A stretch of 64,000 nt of DNA, from positions 4,586 through 68,585 of the forward strand of contig NZ_CALFYO010000029.1 in the NCBI RefSeq assembly GCF_937952055.1. The letters are read 5' to 3'. A program made the position numbers and the translations under genes. This document shows, piece after piece, positions 7,898 through 19,233 of the stretch. The stretch's first letter is position 1. Each line of letters opens with the position of its first letter. This stretch comes from an uncultured Piscinibacter sp. GTDB taxonomy: Bacteria; Pseudomonadota; Gammaproteobacteria; Burkholderiales; Burkholderiaceae_C. A model generated the notes under the pieces. The model did not search any database and was not told the DNA's origin. It saw only the letters and a list, made by a program, of their open reading frames with translations.

Positions 7898-9028
7898 TCA
7901 CAGGCGCAGCTCGAAGGTCGCTGCGGCGACCACCCGGCCGTTGATGCGCATGTCGACCTCGTGCCGCCCCGCGTGGTAGCGGCGCGTCGTCACCTCGCGC
8001 ATCGAGTGGCGCTTGACCAGCGTGCGCGACTCGCCCGCCGCGAGATCGATCACCCAGCCCTTGAACACCTTGGGGCGCGCCTCGCCGTTGGCCTTGACGT
8101 GATGCACCGCGTAGTCGATCGCCAGTTTCTGCGTGCGCCGGGCCGTCGAGCTCAGCGCGAGCCGGAGTTCGACGCTGTCGCCCACGGCGATGCGCTTCGG
8201 CGCCACGCTCAGGCTCGCCGCGCCGGCGAAGCGCTGCCCCAGCCCCCACAGCGTGAGCATGCGCGCGTCGCCCTGCTTGATCAGCGTGCGGCTGGCGTGC
8301 TTGAGCAGGGCGCGGCGCTCGGCCGTCGCGCTGCTCAGGTGGCGCTCGACCCAGTTGGCCACCAGCGAAGGGTGGTCCTTGGCGATGTCGTTGAGGTGGT
8401 TGGCGACGCTGCGGCGCACGTAGTCGCTGGGGTCGTCCTGCAGCACTTCGAGCAGCGGCAGCGTCGGCGAGGGGTCGGCGATCAGCGCCTTGAGCCGCAT
8501 GCCCCAGGGCAGGCGTGGCCGGCTGCCTTCGCTGACCAGCCGCCGCACGTGCGGGCTCGGATCGCGGGCCCAGCGCGCCAGCGTGGCGAAGGTCAGCGCC
8601 GGATGCGCGACGAGGAACGGGCGGACTGCCCACTCGGCGGTGAAGCGCTGCGTCAGCGCATGCAGCACGCGCAAGGCGCGCTCGGGTGCGGCCAGGCCCC
8701 GGCGTGCCACGAACTCGGTCAGCGGCCAGACCGTCCATCCGGCGAGCCCGGCGTCGCCGGGGCGCAGCTCGCCGAGTTCCTCGTCGCCCCGCAGCGGCGC
8801 CAGGCTGGCCTCGATGACGGCGGCAGCGGCCTCGAAGTCCGCCGGCAGTGTGGCCTCCAGCGCCGCGCACAGGTGCTGCGCGCGGGCCTTCAGCTCCAGG
8901 TCCTCCAGACCCGGCCGCGCCAGCGCCTCGAAGCGCTGGCCGTCGAAGGCCGGCCAGGCGCGTTGCAGGTGCCGGCGCAGCCAGCCCACGGTGTCCGGAT
9001 TGAGCAGATTCTTGAATGGTTCGGCCAT
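7898..9028 (-). CDS. DNA alkylation repair protein, AlkC/AlkD-like HEAT-repeat family
   Basis: 376 residues built almost wholly of helical HEAT-like repeats. 'HVRRLVSEGSRPRLPWGM' and 'SDYVRRSVANHLNDIAKDHP' (about residues 175-240) are signature blocks of the AlkC/AlkD superfamily, which excises cationic alkylated purines without base flipping; the catalytic Trp/Asp arrangement cannot be verified by eye. The last ~110 residues ('RIAVGDSVELRLALSS' onward) form a beta-rich, immunoglobulin-like C-terminal domain of the AlkC type. ATG 9028 (MAEPFKNLLNPDTV) begins the conserved N-terminus; an open extension upstream would start inside the divergent amt control region and is less likely. Single-gene unit. 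Confidence 0.83.
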   Translation of the reverse strand: MAEPFKNLLNPDTVGWLRRHLQRAWPAFDGQRFEALARPGLEDLELKARAQHLCAALEATLPADFEAAAAVIEASLAPLRGDEELGELRPGDAGLAGWTVWPLTEFVARRGLAAPERALRVLHALTQRFTAEWAVRPFLVAHPALTFATLARWARDPSPHVRRLVSEGSRPRLPWGMRLKALIADPSPTLPLLEVLQDDPSDYVRRSVANHLNDIAKDHPSLVANWVERHLSSATAERRALLKHASRTLIKQGDARMLTLWGLGQRFAGAASLSVAPKRIAVGDSVELRLALSSTARRTQKLAIDYAVHHVKANGEARPKVFKGWVIDLAAGESRTLVKRHSMREVTTRRYHAGRHEVDMRINGRVVAAATFELRL

Positions 9029-9143
9029 GGCGCCCCAGCATAACCAGCCCCGCGCGCGCACGCACTTCGTGCTCGAGCGCACCAGAAGAATGCAAATCGG
9101 ATCAAAGAATCACCGAAGCAGTGCGCTCTGCCTGCACCAATCA

Positions 9144-9159
9144 AGGCATGACACTTGCT
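9144..9159 (+). promoter_or_regulatory. Sigma-54 (RpoN) promoter for the ammonium transporter
   Basis: AGGCATGACACTTGCT fits the -24/-12 pattern: GG at 9145-9146, ten bases, then GC at 9157-9158, with TTGCT at the -12 box. It lies 66 bases before the amt ATG. GCACCA half-sites at 9079-9084 and 9134-9139 upstream could be NtrC contacts. Ammonium transporters are classical NtrC/sigma-54 targets, which supports the reading; experimental proof is absent. Confidence 0.65.
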
Positions 9160-9225
9160 GTCCTGGTGCGCCTTCGTCCGTTCTCGGTGCGACAGGCACG
9201 ACAAGAACGCACGAGGAGCCACCGC

Positions 9226-10428
9226 ATGGATCAGGTCAAGCAGGGTACCGACGCCCTGTTCATTCTGCTGGGCGCGATCATGGTGCTGGCGATGCACGCC
9301 GGCTTCGCGTTCCTGGAACTCGGCACGGTGCGCAAGAAGAACCAGGTCAATGCGCTGGTGAAGATCCTCGTCGACTTCGCCGTCTCGACGATCGCCTACT
9401 TCTTCGTCGGCTACACGGTGGCCTATGGCATGAGCTTCTTCGCCGGCGCCGAGACGCTGGCGGCGAAGAATGGCTACGAACTGGTGAAGTTCTTCTTCCT
9501 GCTCACCTTCGCGGCGGCGATCCCGGCCATCGTCTCCGGCGGCATCGCCGAGCGCGCGCGCTTCGGCCCGCAGCTGTTCGCCACCGCGGTGGTCGTCGGC
9601 GCGATCTACCCGCTGTTCGAGGGCGCGGTGTGGGGCGGACGCTTTGGCCTGCAGGGCTGGATCGAATCGGTGGCGGGCGTCGCCTTCCACGATTTCGCCG
9701 GCAGCGTGGTGGTGCACGCGGTGGGCGGCTGGATCGGCCTGGCTGCGGTGCTGCTGCTGGGCGCCCGTGCCAACCGCTACCGCAAGGACGGCGGCATGAG
9801 CGCGCACCCGCCCTCGAGCATTCCCTTCCTCGCGCTCGGCGCCTGGGTGCTGGCCGTGGGCTGGTTCGGCTTCAACGTGATGAGCGCGCAGACCATCGAC
9901 AAGATCTCCGGACTGGTGGCGGTGAACTCGCTGATGGCCATGGTCGGCGGCACGCTCGTGGCGGTGCTGCTCGGCAAGAACGACCCCGGCTTCGCCTACA
10001 ACGGGCCGCTGGCCGGGCTGGTGGCGGTGTGCGCGGGGTCCGACGTGATGCACCCGGCCGGCGCGCTGGTCACGGGGGGCGTGGCCGGCGCGATCTTCGT
10101 CGTGCTGTTCACGCTGACGCAGAACCGCTGGAAGATCGACGATGTGCTCGGTGTCTGGCCGCTGCACGGCCTGTGCGGCGCCTGGGGCGGCATCGCCTGC
10201 GGCATCTTCGGGCAACAGGCGCTCGGCGGCCTGGGTGGCGTCGGCCTGCTCGCGCAGCTGATCGGCACCCTGGCCGGCGTCGCCTGGGCGCTGCTCGGCG
10301 GCGTGGTCGTCTACGGCGGCATCCGCGCCGTGACCTCGCTGCGCCTCACGCCCGAAGAGGAACACGACGGCGCCGACCTGTCCATCCACAGGATCGGCGC
10401 GACGCCGGAGCGCGAGGCGAGCTGGTAG
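9226..10428 (+). CDS. amt: Ammonium transporter (Amt family)
   Basis: 400 residues, about 11 membrane helices. Amt hallmarks are present: 'RKKNQVNALVKIL' after helix 1, Asp156 and His164 in 'HDFAGSVVVHAVGG' (equivalents of the recruitment Asp and first twin His), and His314 in 'WPLHGLCGAWGG' (second twin His). There is no cleavable signal peptide: the protein begins directly with helix 1 after 'MDQVKQG', as in a subset of Amt proteins. ATG 9226 follows an AGGAG Shine-Dalgarno at about 9214. No glnK gene lies next to it, which differs from the usual glnK-amtB pairing. The preceding sigma-54 element implies induction by nitrogen limitation. Confidence 0.93.
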   Translation: MDQVKQGTDALFILLGAIMVLAMHAGFAFLELGTVRKKNQVNALVKILVDFAVSTIAYFFVGYTVAYGMSFFAGAETLAAKNGYELVKFFFLLTFAAAIPAIVSGGIAERARFGPQLFATAVVVGAIYPLFEGAVWGGRFGLQGWIESVAGVAFHDFAGSVVVHAVGGWIGLAAVLLLGARANRYRKDGGMSAHPPSSIPFLALGAWVLAVGWFGFNVMSAQTIDKISGLVAVNSLMAMVGGTLVAVLLGKNDPGFAYNGPLAGLVAVCAGSDVMHPAGALVTGGVAGAIFVVLFTLTQNRWKIDDVLGVWPLHGLCGAWGGIACGIFGQQALGGLGGVGLLAQLIGTLAGVAWALLGGVVVYGGIRAVTSLRLTPEEEHDGADLSIHRIGATPEREASW

Positions 10429-10429
10429 C

Positions 10430-13162
<2,733 letters not shown>

Positions 13163-13169
13163 GAGTTTC

Positions 13170-14363
13170 CTAGGTGACCGTTGGCAGGTAGCGCACCGAG
13201 AGCACGCCCTCGATCGAGCCGATGTCGGCCAGCACGGCGTCGGCCACCGGGCTGTCGACGTCGACCAGGGTGTAGGCCATCTCGCCGCGCGACTTGTTGA
13301 CCATGTTGTGGATGTTCAGCCCGGCACGCGCCATCGCGGTGGAGATCTGGCCGAGCATGTTGGGCACGTTGGCGTTGGCGATCGCCACACGGTAGGCCGA
13401 TTCGCGCGCCATGGCCACGGCGGGGAAATTCACCGCGTGGGCCACGTTGCCATGTTCGAGGAAGTCGCGCAGCTGGTCGACCACCATCACCGCGCAGTTC
13501 TCCTCCGCCTCGCGGGTGGAGGCCCCGAGGTGGGGCAGCGCGGTCACGCGGGGCTGGCCGTGCAGCGCGGCGCTGGGGAAGTCGCTCACGTAGTGGCCGA
13601 GCGCGCCGCGCTGCAGCGCGCCGAGCACGGCGGCGTCGTCGACCACGCCGTCGCGCGAGAAGTTCAGCAGCACGCCGTGGCGCTTCATCTGGCCGAGCTT
13701 GTCGGCGTCGACCAGGTGGCGCGTGGCCGGCAGCAGCGGCACGTGCAGCGTCACGAAATCCGCGCGCCGCAGCACCTCGGCCACGCTGTGCGCGCGGCCG
13801 ACCTGCGCGGGCAGGCGCCAGGCGGCGTCGATGGAGATCTCTGGGTCGAAGCCGATCACCTCCATGCCGAGCTTGATCGCCGCGTCGGCCACCAGCGAAC
13901 CGACCTTGCCCAGGCCGATCACGCCCAGCGTCTGGCCGGCCAGTTCGCGGCCGGCGAAGGCCTTCTTGCCGTCCTCGACGCGCTGCTCGAGTCCGGGCGC
14001 CGAGGGGTCGAGCGTGCGCACGAAGTCCAGTGCCGCGCTCAGGTGGCGCGCGGCGAGCAGCATGCCGGCGAGCACCAGTTCCTTCACCGCGTTGGCGTTC
14101 GCACCCGGCGTGTTGAAGACCGGCACGCCGCGCGCGCTGAGCGCGGCGACGGGGATGTTGTTGACACCGGCGCCGGCGCGGCCGACGGCGCGCACGCTGG
14201 CCGGGATCTCGCGGCCGTGCAGGTCGGCCGAGCGCAGCAGGATGGCGTCGGGCCGCTCCAGGTCCTTGCCCGTCAGGTAGCGCCCGGCCGGCAGCCGCGA
14301 CAGGCCGCTGGCCGAGACCTGGTTGAGCACCAGGATCTTCAGGGGTGCCGGTGCGTCAGCCAT
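13170..14363 (-). CDS. serA: D-3-phosphoglycerate dehydrogenase
   Basis: 397 residues, the short SerA form with a C-terminal ACT domain. The Rossmann motif '[15 protein letters not shown]' is near residues 144-158, the catalytic Arg/His pair is in '[12 protein letters not shown]' and '[14 protein letters not shown]', and the ACT domain begins near residue 320 ('[20 protein letters not shown]'), the expected serine-binding site for feedback inhibition. It oxidises 3-phosphoglycerate in the first step of serine synthesis. Its ATG overlaps the serC stop by 8 bases, so the first two steps of the pathway are made together. The downstream co-transcribed gene is acnA, an unusual partner. Confidence 0.95.
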   Translation of the reverse strand: MADAPAPLKILVLNQVSASGLSRLPAGRYLTGKDLERPDAILLRSADLHGREIPASVRAVGRAGAGVNNIPVAALSARGVPVFNTPGANANAVKELVLAGMLLAARHLSAALDFVRTLDPSAPGLEQRVEDGKKAFAGRELAGQTLGVIGLGKVGSLVADAAIKLGMEVIGFDPEISIDAAWRLPAQVGRAHSVAEVLRRADFVTLHVPLLPATRHLVDADKLGQMKRHGVLLNFSRDGVVDDAAVLGALQRGALGHYVSDFPSAALHGQPRVTALPHLGASTREAEENCAVMVVDQLRDFLEHGNVAHAVNFPAVAMARESAYRVAIANANVPNMLGQISTAMARAGLNIHNMVNKSRGEMAYTLVDVDSPVADAVLADIGSIEGVLSVRYLPTVT

Positions 14364-15438
14364 GACTCGCCTCGAACTCCCTCATGTAGTCCACCAGGGC
14401 CTTCACGCCCTCGATCGGCATGGCGTTGTAAATCGAGGCGCGCATGCCGCCCACCGAGCGGTGGCCCTTGAGCTGCACCATGCCGCGCGCCTGCGCCCCC
14501 TTGAGGAAGGCATCGTCGAGCGTGGCGTCCTGCAGCTTGAAGGGTACGTTCATCAGCGAACGGCAGTCGCGGGCGACCGGGCTCGAATAGAAGTCCTGGC
14601 TGTCGAGGTAGTCATAGAGGATCGCTGCCTTGGTGCGGTTGTGTGCCTCCATCGCACTCAGGCCGCCCTGCGCCTTGATCCACTTGAACACCAGCCCGGC
14701 GACGTAGATCGCGTAGGTGGGCGGCGTGTTGAGCATCGAGTCGGCCTCGGCCTGCAGCTGGTAGTCGAAGGCCGAGGGCGTGATCGGCAGGGCGCGGCCG
14801 AGCAGGTCGTCGCGCACGATGACGATGGTCAGGCCGGCCGGGCCGATGTTCTTCTGCGCACCGCCGTAGAGCAGGCCGTACCGGGTGACGTCCAGCGGTC
14901 GCGAGAGGATGTTGCTGGACACGTCGGCCACCAGCGGCACCTCGCCCACGTCGGGCGTGAAGTGGTACTCGACGCCGCCGATCGTCTCGTTGGCGCAGAT
15001 GTGCACGTAGGCGGCGTTCGGGTCGAGCTTCCAGGTCGCCCGGCTCGGGATGCTGGTGTAGTTCGTGTCCTTGGCGCTGGCGGCCACGTTCACCGTGCAG
15101 TACTTTCCTGCTTCCTGGATCGACTTCTTCGACCATTCGCCGGTGTCGATGTAGTCGGCGCTCGTCCTGCCGCGCAGCAGGTTCATCGGCACGATGGCGT
15201 TCTCGCCGATCGCGCCGCCCTGCAGGAAGAGGATGCGGTAGTTCTCCGGCACGGCGAGCAGCTCGCGCAGCAGCGCCGTCGCCTCGGCATGGATGGCGAT
15301 GAACTCCTTGCCCCGGTGGCTCATCTCCATCACCGACATGCCCGAGCCCTGCCAGTCGAGCATCTCTTCGGCGGCCTGGCGCAGCACGGGCTCGGGCAGG
15401 GCAGCCGGGCCGGCGCTGAAGTTGAAAACGCGGGTCAT
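14356..15438 (-). CDS. serC: Phosphoserine aminotransferase
   Basis: 360 residues, the family's normal length. '[19 protein letters not shown]' is the classical SerC N-terminus, the PLP lysine lies in '[12 protein letters not shown]' (about residues 192-203), and '[12 protein letters not shown]' near the C-terminus is the conserved substrate-binding block. It converts 3-phosphohydroxypyruvate to phosphoserine. ATG 15438 fits the family start exactly, although the frame remains open far upstream through the neighbouring gene. In many betaproteobacteria serC sits in a serC-pheA-aroA type cluster; here it is the first gene of serC-serA-acnA instead. Confidence 0.96.
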   Translation of the reverse strand: MTRVFNFSAGPAALPEPVLRQAAEEMLDWQGSGMSVMEMSHRGKEFIAIHAEATALLRELLAVPENYRILFLQGGAIGENAIVPMNLLRGRTSADYIDTGEWSKKSIQEAGKYCTVNVAASAKDTNYTSIPSRATWKLDPNAAYVHICANETIGGVEYHFTPDVGEVPLVADVSSNILSRPLDVTRYGLLYGGAQKNIGPAGLTIVIVRDDLLGRALPITPSAFDYQLQAEADSMLNTPPTYAIYVAGLVFKWIKAQGGLSAMEAHNRTKAAILYDYLDSQDFYSSPVARDCRSLMNVPFKLQDATLDDAFLKGAQARGMVQLKGHRSVGGMRASIYNAMPIEGVKALVDYMREFEASHG

Positions 15439-15594
15439 GGAACGGGTCTCCGGAGCAGGGGCGGGAAAGGGGCCCACAGCATAACCAGATTCAGTGCGCG
15501 TTCGATGACGCCGGCCTCTGGCGCCGCGCCGCATTTGGTGACAGCATTCCGGCGCTCGTCCCACCACCCCCGAAGAACCACCAGGAGACTCGCC

Positions 15595-16272
15595 ATGCAG
15601 AAGTCCGGCATCGACCAGGACGCCTTGATCCAGATGTTCGCCAACGCCAGCTCCGGCGCCACCGACCAGGTGCGCAAGGGCGTGACCCAGGCGACGCTCG
15701 CCGCGCTGCAGGGCCGCGAGCTCAGCCTGAAGAACATCCGCTCGGTGCTCAAGACGGTGGCGCAAGCCGCCTCCGCCGGCGCGGCACAGAACAAGATGCC
15801 CGACATCGACGTCGAAGATCTGCTCGACAAGGCGGTGGTCGGCATGGACGAGGCGCTGCTCAAGGCGGTGGAGGCCAACCGCGTGGCACTGCAGCAGTTC
15901 GTCAACCAGGGCGCGGACCTGCGCGAGAAGAATCTGAAAAAGGCGCTCACCGACCTGGAGGCGATGGAGGACAGCTTCATCGGCGCGGTGAAGAAGGCCG
16001 CCGAATCGGCCGGCACGCAGGCGGCGTCGCAATGGGCGCCGGTGCTGGAGAAGATGCAGGCCGGCGGCACGCTGTCCGGCGCCAAGGCAGCGACCACCGC
16101 CGAACAGTTCGTCCAGCAGATGCAGACGGCCATGCGCGACAGCCGCGCCGCGAGCCTGAAGGCGGCGCAGACGCTGGCCGAGAGCTACGCGGCGCTGGTC
16201 AGCGGCGTGCTGATCGGCATGTCCGACGCGCTGGCGCAGGGCGGCACGGCCAAACCCCGCGGCAGGAAGTAG
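15595..16272 (+). CDS. Helical protein of unknown function (phasin-like appearance)
   Basis: 225 residues, no signal peptide or membrane helix. The whole chain looks alpha-helical and amphipathic, rich in Ala, Lys, Gln and Glu, e.g. 'GREKLNLKN'-type stretches around '[20 protein letters not shown]' (residues 111-130) and the Ala-rich end '[20 protein letters not shown]'. This pattern recalls phasins and apolipoprotein-like proteins, but no phasin motif is certain. ATG 15595 follows 'CACCAGGAGACTCGCC' with a strong AGGAG Shine-Dalgarno. It is divergent from serC with a 156-bp spacer and sits 38 bases before sbcB. I do not recognise its function; granule association is only a guess. Confidence 0.75.
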   Translation: MQKSGIDQDALIQMFANASSGATDQVRKGVTQATLAALQGRELSLKNIRSVLKTVAQAASAGAAQNKMPDIDVEDLLDKAVVGMDEALLKAVEANRVALQQFVNQGADLREKNLKKALTDLEAMEDSFIGAVKKAAESAGTQAASQWAPVLEKMQAGGTLSGAKAATTAEQFVQQMQTAMRDSRAASLKAAQTLAESYAALVSGVLIGMSDALAQGGTAKPRGRK

Positions 16273-16310
16273 GCAGCAGGCGCGGGCAGCGGCTGGGGTA
16301 TCGTGCCGGG

Positions 16311-17756
16311 ATGAGCGATCCCGGCGCCGACTTCTCGTTCTTCTGGCACGACTACGAGACCTTCGGCCGCGTGCCGCGCCGCGACCGGCCGGCGCAGTTC
16401 GCCGGTGTCCGCACCGACGCCGAGCTCAACGAGGTCGACGAGCCGGTGATGCTGCATTGCCGGCCGCCCACCGATGCGCTGCCCGACCCCGAATCCTGCC
16501 TGCTCACCGGCATCACGCCGCAGCACTGCCTCGAACATGGCATCCCCGAGCATGCCTTCGCCGCCGCCATCGAGGCGCAGCTCGCGAAGCCCGGCACGGT
16601 GGGAGTGGGCTACAACTCGATCCGCTTCGACGACGAGGTGACGCGCTTCCTGTTCTGGCGCAACCTCATCGATCCCTACGCGCGCGAGTGGCAGAACGGC
16701 TGCGGCCGCTGGGACCTGCTCGACGTGGTGCGCTGCACGCGCGCACTGCGGCCCGAGGGCATCGAGTGGCCGGTGAATGACGAGGGCAAGGCCTCGTTCA
16801 GGCTGGAGCACCTGACCGCCGCCAACGGCCTCGCGCACGAGGCGGCGCACGATGCGTTGTCCGACGTGCGCGCCACCATCGCACTGGCGCGCTTGATCCG
16901 CCAGCGGCAGCCGCGGCTGTGGGAGTTCTGCCTGAGGCTTCGTCGCAAGGAGGCGGTGCTCGCCGAGATCGGCAGCGACCGGCCGTTCCTGCACGTGTCG
17001 GGCATGTACGCGCCGGAGCGCGGCTGCTTGGCGGTGGTGTGGCCGCTGGCGCCGCACCCGACCAACAAGAACGAGCTGATCGTCTGGGACCTCGCCGCCG
17101 ACCCGCAGGAACTCTTTGCGCTCGACGCCGAGACGATCCGCGCGCGCCTGTTCAGCCGCGCCGATGCGCTGCCCGAAGGCGTGCCGCGTCTGCCCATCAA
17201 GACCATCCACCTCAACAAGTCCCCCGTCGTCGTCGGCAACCTGAAGGCGCTGAACCCGGCCATGGCCGAACGCTGGGGCGTCGACCTCGCGCAGGCGACG
17301 CGACATGCACAGGCGGCGGCAAGCGGCGCGTCGCAGCTGGCCGGCCGCTGGGCCGACGTGTTCGAGCGCCCGGCGCCGACCTCGGCGATCGACGTCGACG
17401 AGGACCTCTACGGCGGCTTCGTCGGCCATGCCGATCGCGGCCGGCTGCAGCGGCTGCGCGAGTTGCCGCCCGATCGACTGGCCGCGCGCAGGACCGGCTT
17501 CGACGATGGGCGACTGGAGGAACTGCTGTTCCGCTATCGCGCGCGCAACTTCCCGGAGACGCTCGCGGACGACGAGCGCGAGCGCTGGGCGCAGCACTGC
17601 TTGCAGCGGCTGCACGAAGGCGCGGGCGGCGCGATGACGGTGGCGGACTTCCTGGAGCGCATCGACGCGCTCAGCGACACCGCGGACGAGCGCGGCGAGG
17701 AGATCCTCGCCGCCTTGTACGACTGGGCCGAGCAGATCGCGCCGGAGCGGCCCTGA
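16311..17756 (+). CDS. sbcB: Exodeoxyribonuclease I
   Basis: 481 residues, close to the E. coli ExoI length (475). DEDDh nuclease motifs: '[20 protein letters not shown]' at 9-28 provides the Asp/Glu pair, '[14 protein letters not shown]' (about 100-113) supplies motif II, and '[19 protein letters not shown]' (about 180-198) gives the catalytic His/Asp. The SH3-like and C-terminal helical domains follow. It degrades single-stranded DNA 3' to 5' in mismatch repair and recombination. ATG 16311 directly begins the conserved domain. Converges on the minus-strand beta-helix lipoprotein gene with a 15-base gap. Confidence 0.95.
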   Translation: MSDPGADFSFFWHDYETFGRVPRRDRPAQFAGVRTDAELNEVDEPVMLHCRPPTDALPDPESCLLTGITPQHCLEHGIPEHAFAAAIEAQLAKPGTVGVGYNSIRFDDEVTRFLFWRNLIDPYAREWQNGCGRWDLLDVVRCTRALRPEGIEWPVNDEGKASFRLEHLTAANGLAHEAAHDALSDVRATIALARLIRQRQPRLWEFCLRLRRKEAVLAEIGSDRPFLHVSGMYAPERGCLAVVWPLAPHPTNKNELIVWDLAADPQELFALDAETIRARLFSRADALPEGVPRLPIKTIHLNKSPVVVGNLKALNPAMAERWGVDLAQATRHAQAAASGASQLAGRWADVFERPAPTSAIDVDEDLYGGFVGHADRGRLQRLRELPPDRLAARRTGFDDGRLEELLFRYRARNFPETLADDERERWAQHCLQRLHEGAGGAMTVADFLERIDALSDTADERGEEILAALYDWAEQIAPERP

Positions 17757-17771
17757 TCGCGCGGGCGGCGC

Positions 17772-19091
17772 TCAGGGCGCCGACTGCAGTGCGCCGACCT
17801 TGCCCGCCCCGCCGCCGATGGCGCGCCACGCGAAAGGCTGCGGCGAGTCGTTGAGGTAGTTCGGGTCGAGCACCGAGGCCAGGCCGATCTGAGCCTGCAG
17901 CGTGGCATTCGGCCAGAAGCTGGGCGCGGCGATGTTGTCCGCGCCGGGCACGTTGGAGGCGCTCGAGACGATGTTGTTCGACTGCACCACGTTGGCAAGC
18001 ACGAAGCCGTCCCTGACCAGCGCGGGCGAGCCCGTGCCGGCGAACAGGTTGGCGGTCATCTTCACCGACTGGGTGTTGGCCGGGGCTGACAGGAAGCCAC
18101 CCCCTGACCAGGTCATCACCAGCGTGTTGTGCACCATCTCCACTGTGTTGATTGACCAGCGGATGCCCTCGGCGCCGAACGCGATGGCGGTGGAGTTGTC
18201 GGCGTTCGGCCCCTTGTGGTAGAAATTGCCGCGCAGGTACACCACGCCGCCTTCCGGGAAATCGTTCAGATAGCTGGAGGTGCCGGAGGGGCCATCCATA
18301 AAGTAGCTGTTCTCGATGAAGTTTTCCTTGGCGCGGCTCTTCAGGTTGTGGCCGATCTTCGCCTCGTGGAAGAAGCTGCGCGTGACCGTCAGCCGACCGG
18401 CTCGGCCAATGTAGATGTTGTGCGACTGGCCGTCGCCATACCCATTGCGAGCAAACTCCGATCGATCGATGACCACCGACGCGGTGGCGTCGTCCGGCCC
18501 GAGAATCCCGTTCTCATTGTCGTAGAAGCCGCTGTTGAGGATGGTCAGGCTGCCGGTCTGTTCGGCGCGAATACCGGCACCGTTCTGGTCGGGTACCGAC
18601 GTGTCGTGGAACTCGATGCTGTCCACCGTCACGTTTGATCCGGTGATGACCCAGAGCCCCTTGCCTCCAGCGCTCTTGCCGTCGGCATATAGCCTGGCGC
18701 GGCCGCCGATGCCGCAGATCGTCAGGTTGTTGGCCGACCAGGTCGTCACGTCGCCGCGGTAGTCTCCTGCAGCGATCTTCACCACATCGCCTGACTGCGC
18801 GATCGCCGCCGCGGCGCTGGGCACTGCAAAGGCTTTGCCGGGGCCGACCTCGAGTACCCGCCCGGTGGCGTTGTTGCAGGCCGAGCCGGTCGTCGCAGGA
18901 GCCGGTGCCGGTGCCGGTGCCGGTGCGGGTGCGGGTGCGGGTGCGGGTGCGGGTGCGGGTGCGGGTGCGGGTGCGGGGGACGGCGCTCCGCCCGCCGCAG
19001 GGGCGGGTGAACTGCCGCCGCCGCAGGCGACCAGCAGTGCGCTGGCGTGCAGGAGGACGAGGTGGATCGATCGCTGGAACGGATGGCGCAT
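17772..19091 (-). CDS. Secreted lipoprotein with Ala-Pro linker and right-handed parallel beta-helix domain
   Basis: 439 residues. A lipoprotein signal peptide ends at 'LLVAC' (Cys23), followed by a Gly/Ser stretch and then a (Ala-Pro)n linker of about 35 residues encoded by a hexamer repeat. From about residue 80 the sequence shows parallel beta-helix coils: 'ISQSGDVVKIAAGDYRG', 'LTICGIGGRARLYADGK', 'VTVDSIEFHDTSVPD', 'LTILNSGFYDNENG', the pectate-lyase/NosD-like pattern of stacked rungs. An enzymatic site is not evident; polysaccharide binding or cleavage is a reasonable guess for this fold. ATG 19091 (MRHPFQRSIH) keeps the signal peptide; an upstream extension would bury it. Single gene. 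Confidence 0.75.
   Translation of the reverse strand: MRHPFQRSIHLVLLHASALLVACGGGSSPAPAAGGAPSPAPAPAPAPAPAPAPAPAPAPAPAPAPATTGSACNNATGRVLEVGPGKAFAVPSAAAAIAQSGDVVKIAAGDYRGDVTTWSANNLTICGIGGRARLYADGKSAGGKGLWVITGSNVTVDSIEFHDTSVPDQNGAGIRAEQTGSLTILNSGFYDNENGILGPDDATASVVIDRSEFARNGYGDGQSHNIYIGRAGRLTVTRSFFHEAKIGHNLKSRAKENFIENSYFMDGPSGTSSYLNDFPEGGVVYLRGNFYHKGPNADNSTAIAFGAEGIRWSINTVEMVHNTLVMTWSGGGFLSAPANTQSVKMTANLFAGTGSPALVRDGFVLANVVQSNNIVSSASNVPGADNIAAPSFWPNATLQAQIGLASVLDPNYLNDSPQPFAWRAIGGGAGKVGALQSAP
18901..18972. repeat. Hexanucleotide tandem repeat encoding the Ala-Pro linker
   Basis: On the plus strand GCCGGT occurs four times (18901-18924), then GCGGGT eight times (18925-18972). Read on the minus strand every unit encodes Ala-Pro, so a change in copy number alters linker length without shifting frame. 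The split into two homogeneous blocks is the signature of recent slippage expansion. Confidence 0.95.
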
Positions 19092-19188
19092 GGCCGCGTG
19101 AATGCCGGGAAGCGGGAACAGTGCGAATGCTAGTCCGGTGGCGCCGAGGTGTGTAACCAAAGCCGCGACCAGGGTCTCCCAAAACGCG

Positions 19189-19212
19189 CACGGCCCGCCG
19201 AAGCGGGCCGTG
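19189..19212 (-). terminator. Terminator hairpin after acnB
   Basis: CACGGCCCGC and GCGGGCCGTG form a perfect 10-bp stem; read on the minus strand the loop is the stable tetraloop TTCG. It is 22 bases past the acnB stop and is followed on the minus strand by CGCGTTTT, a weak T tract. It also separates acnB from the lipoprotein gene. Confidence 0.75.
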
Positions 19213-19233
19213 CCACAGACGATCAGCGCCGTA

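Noticed and set aside
18901..18972. Tandem repeat considered as a CRISPR-like or VNTR non-coding element
   Set aside because: Units are six bases without spacers and encode Ala-Pro in frame; it is a coding microsatellite.
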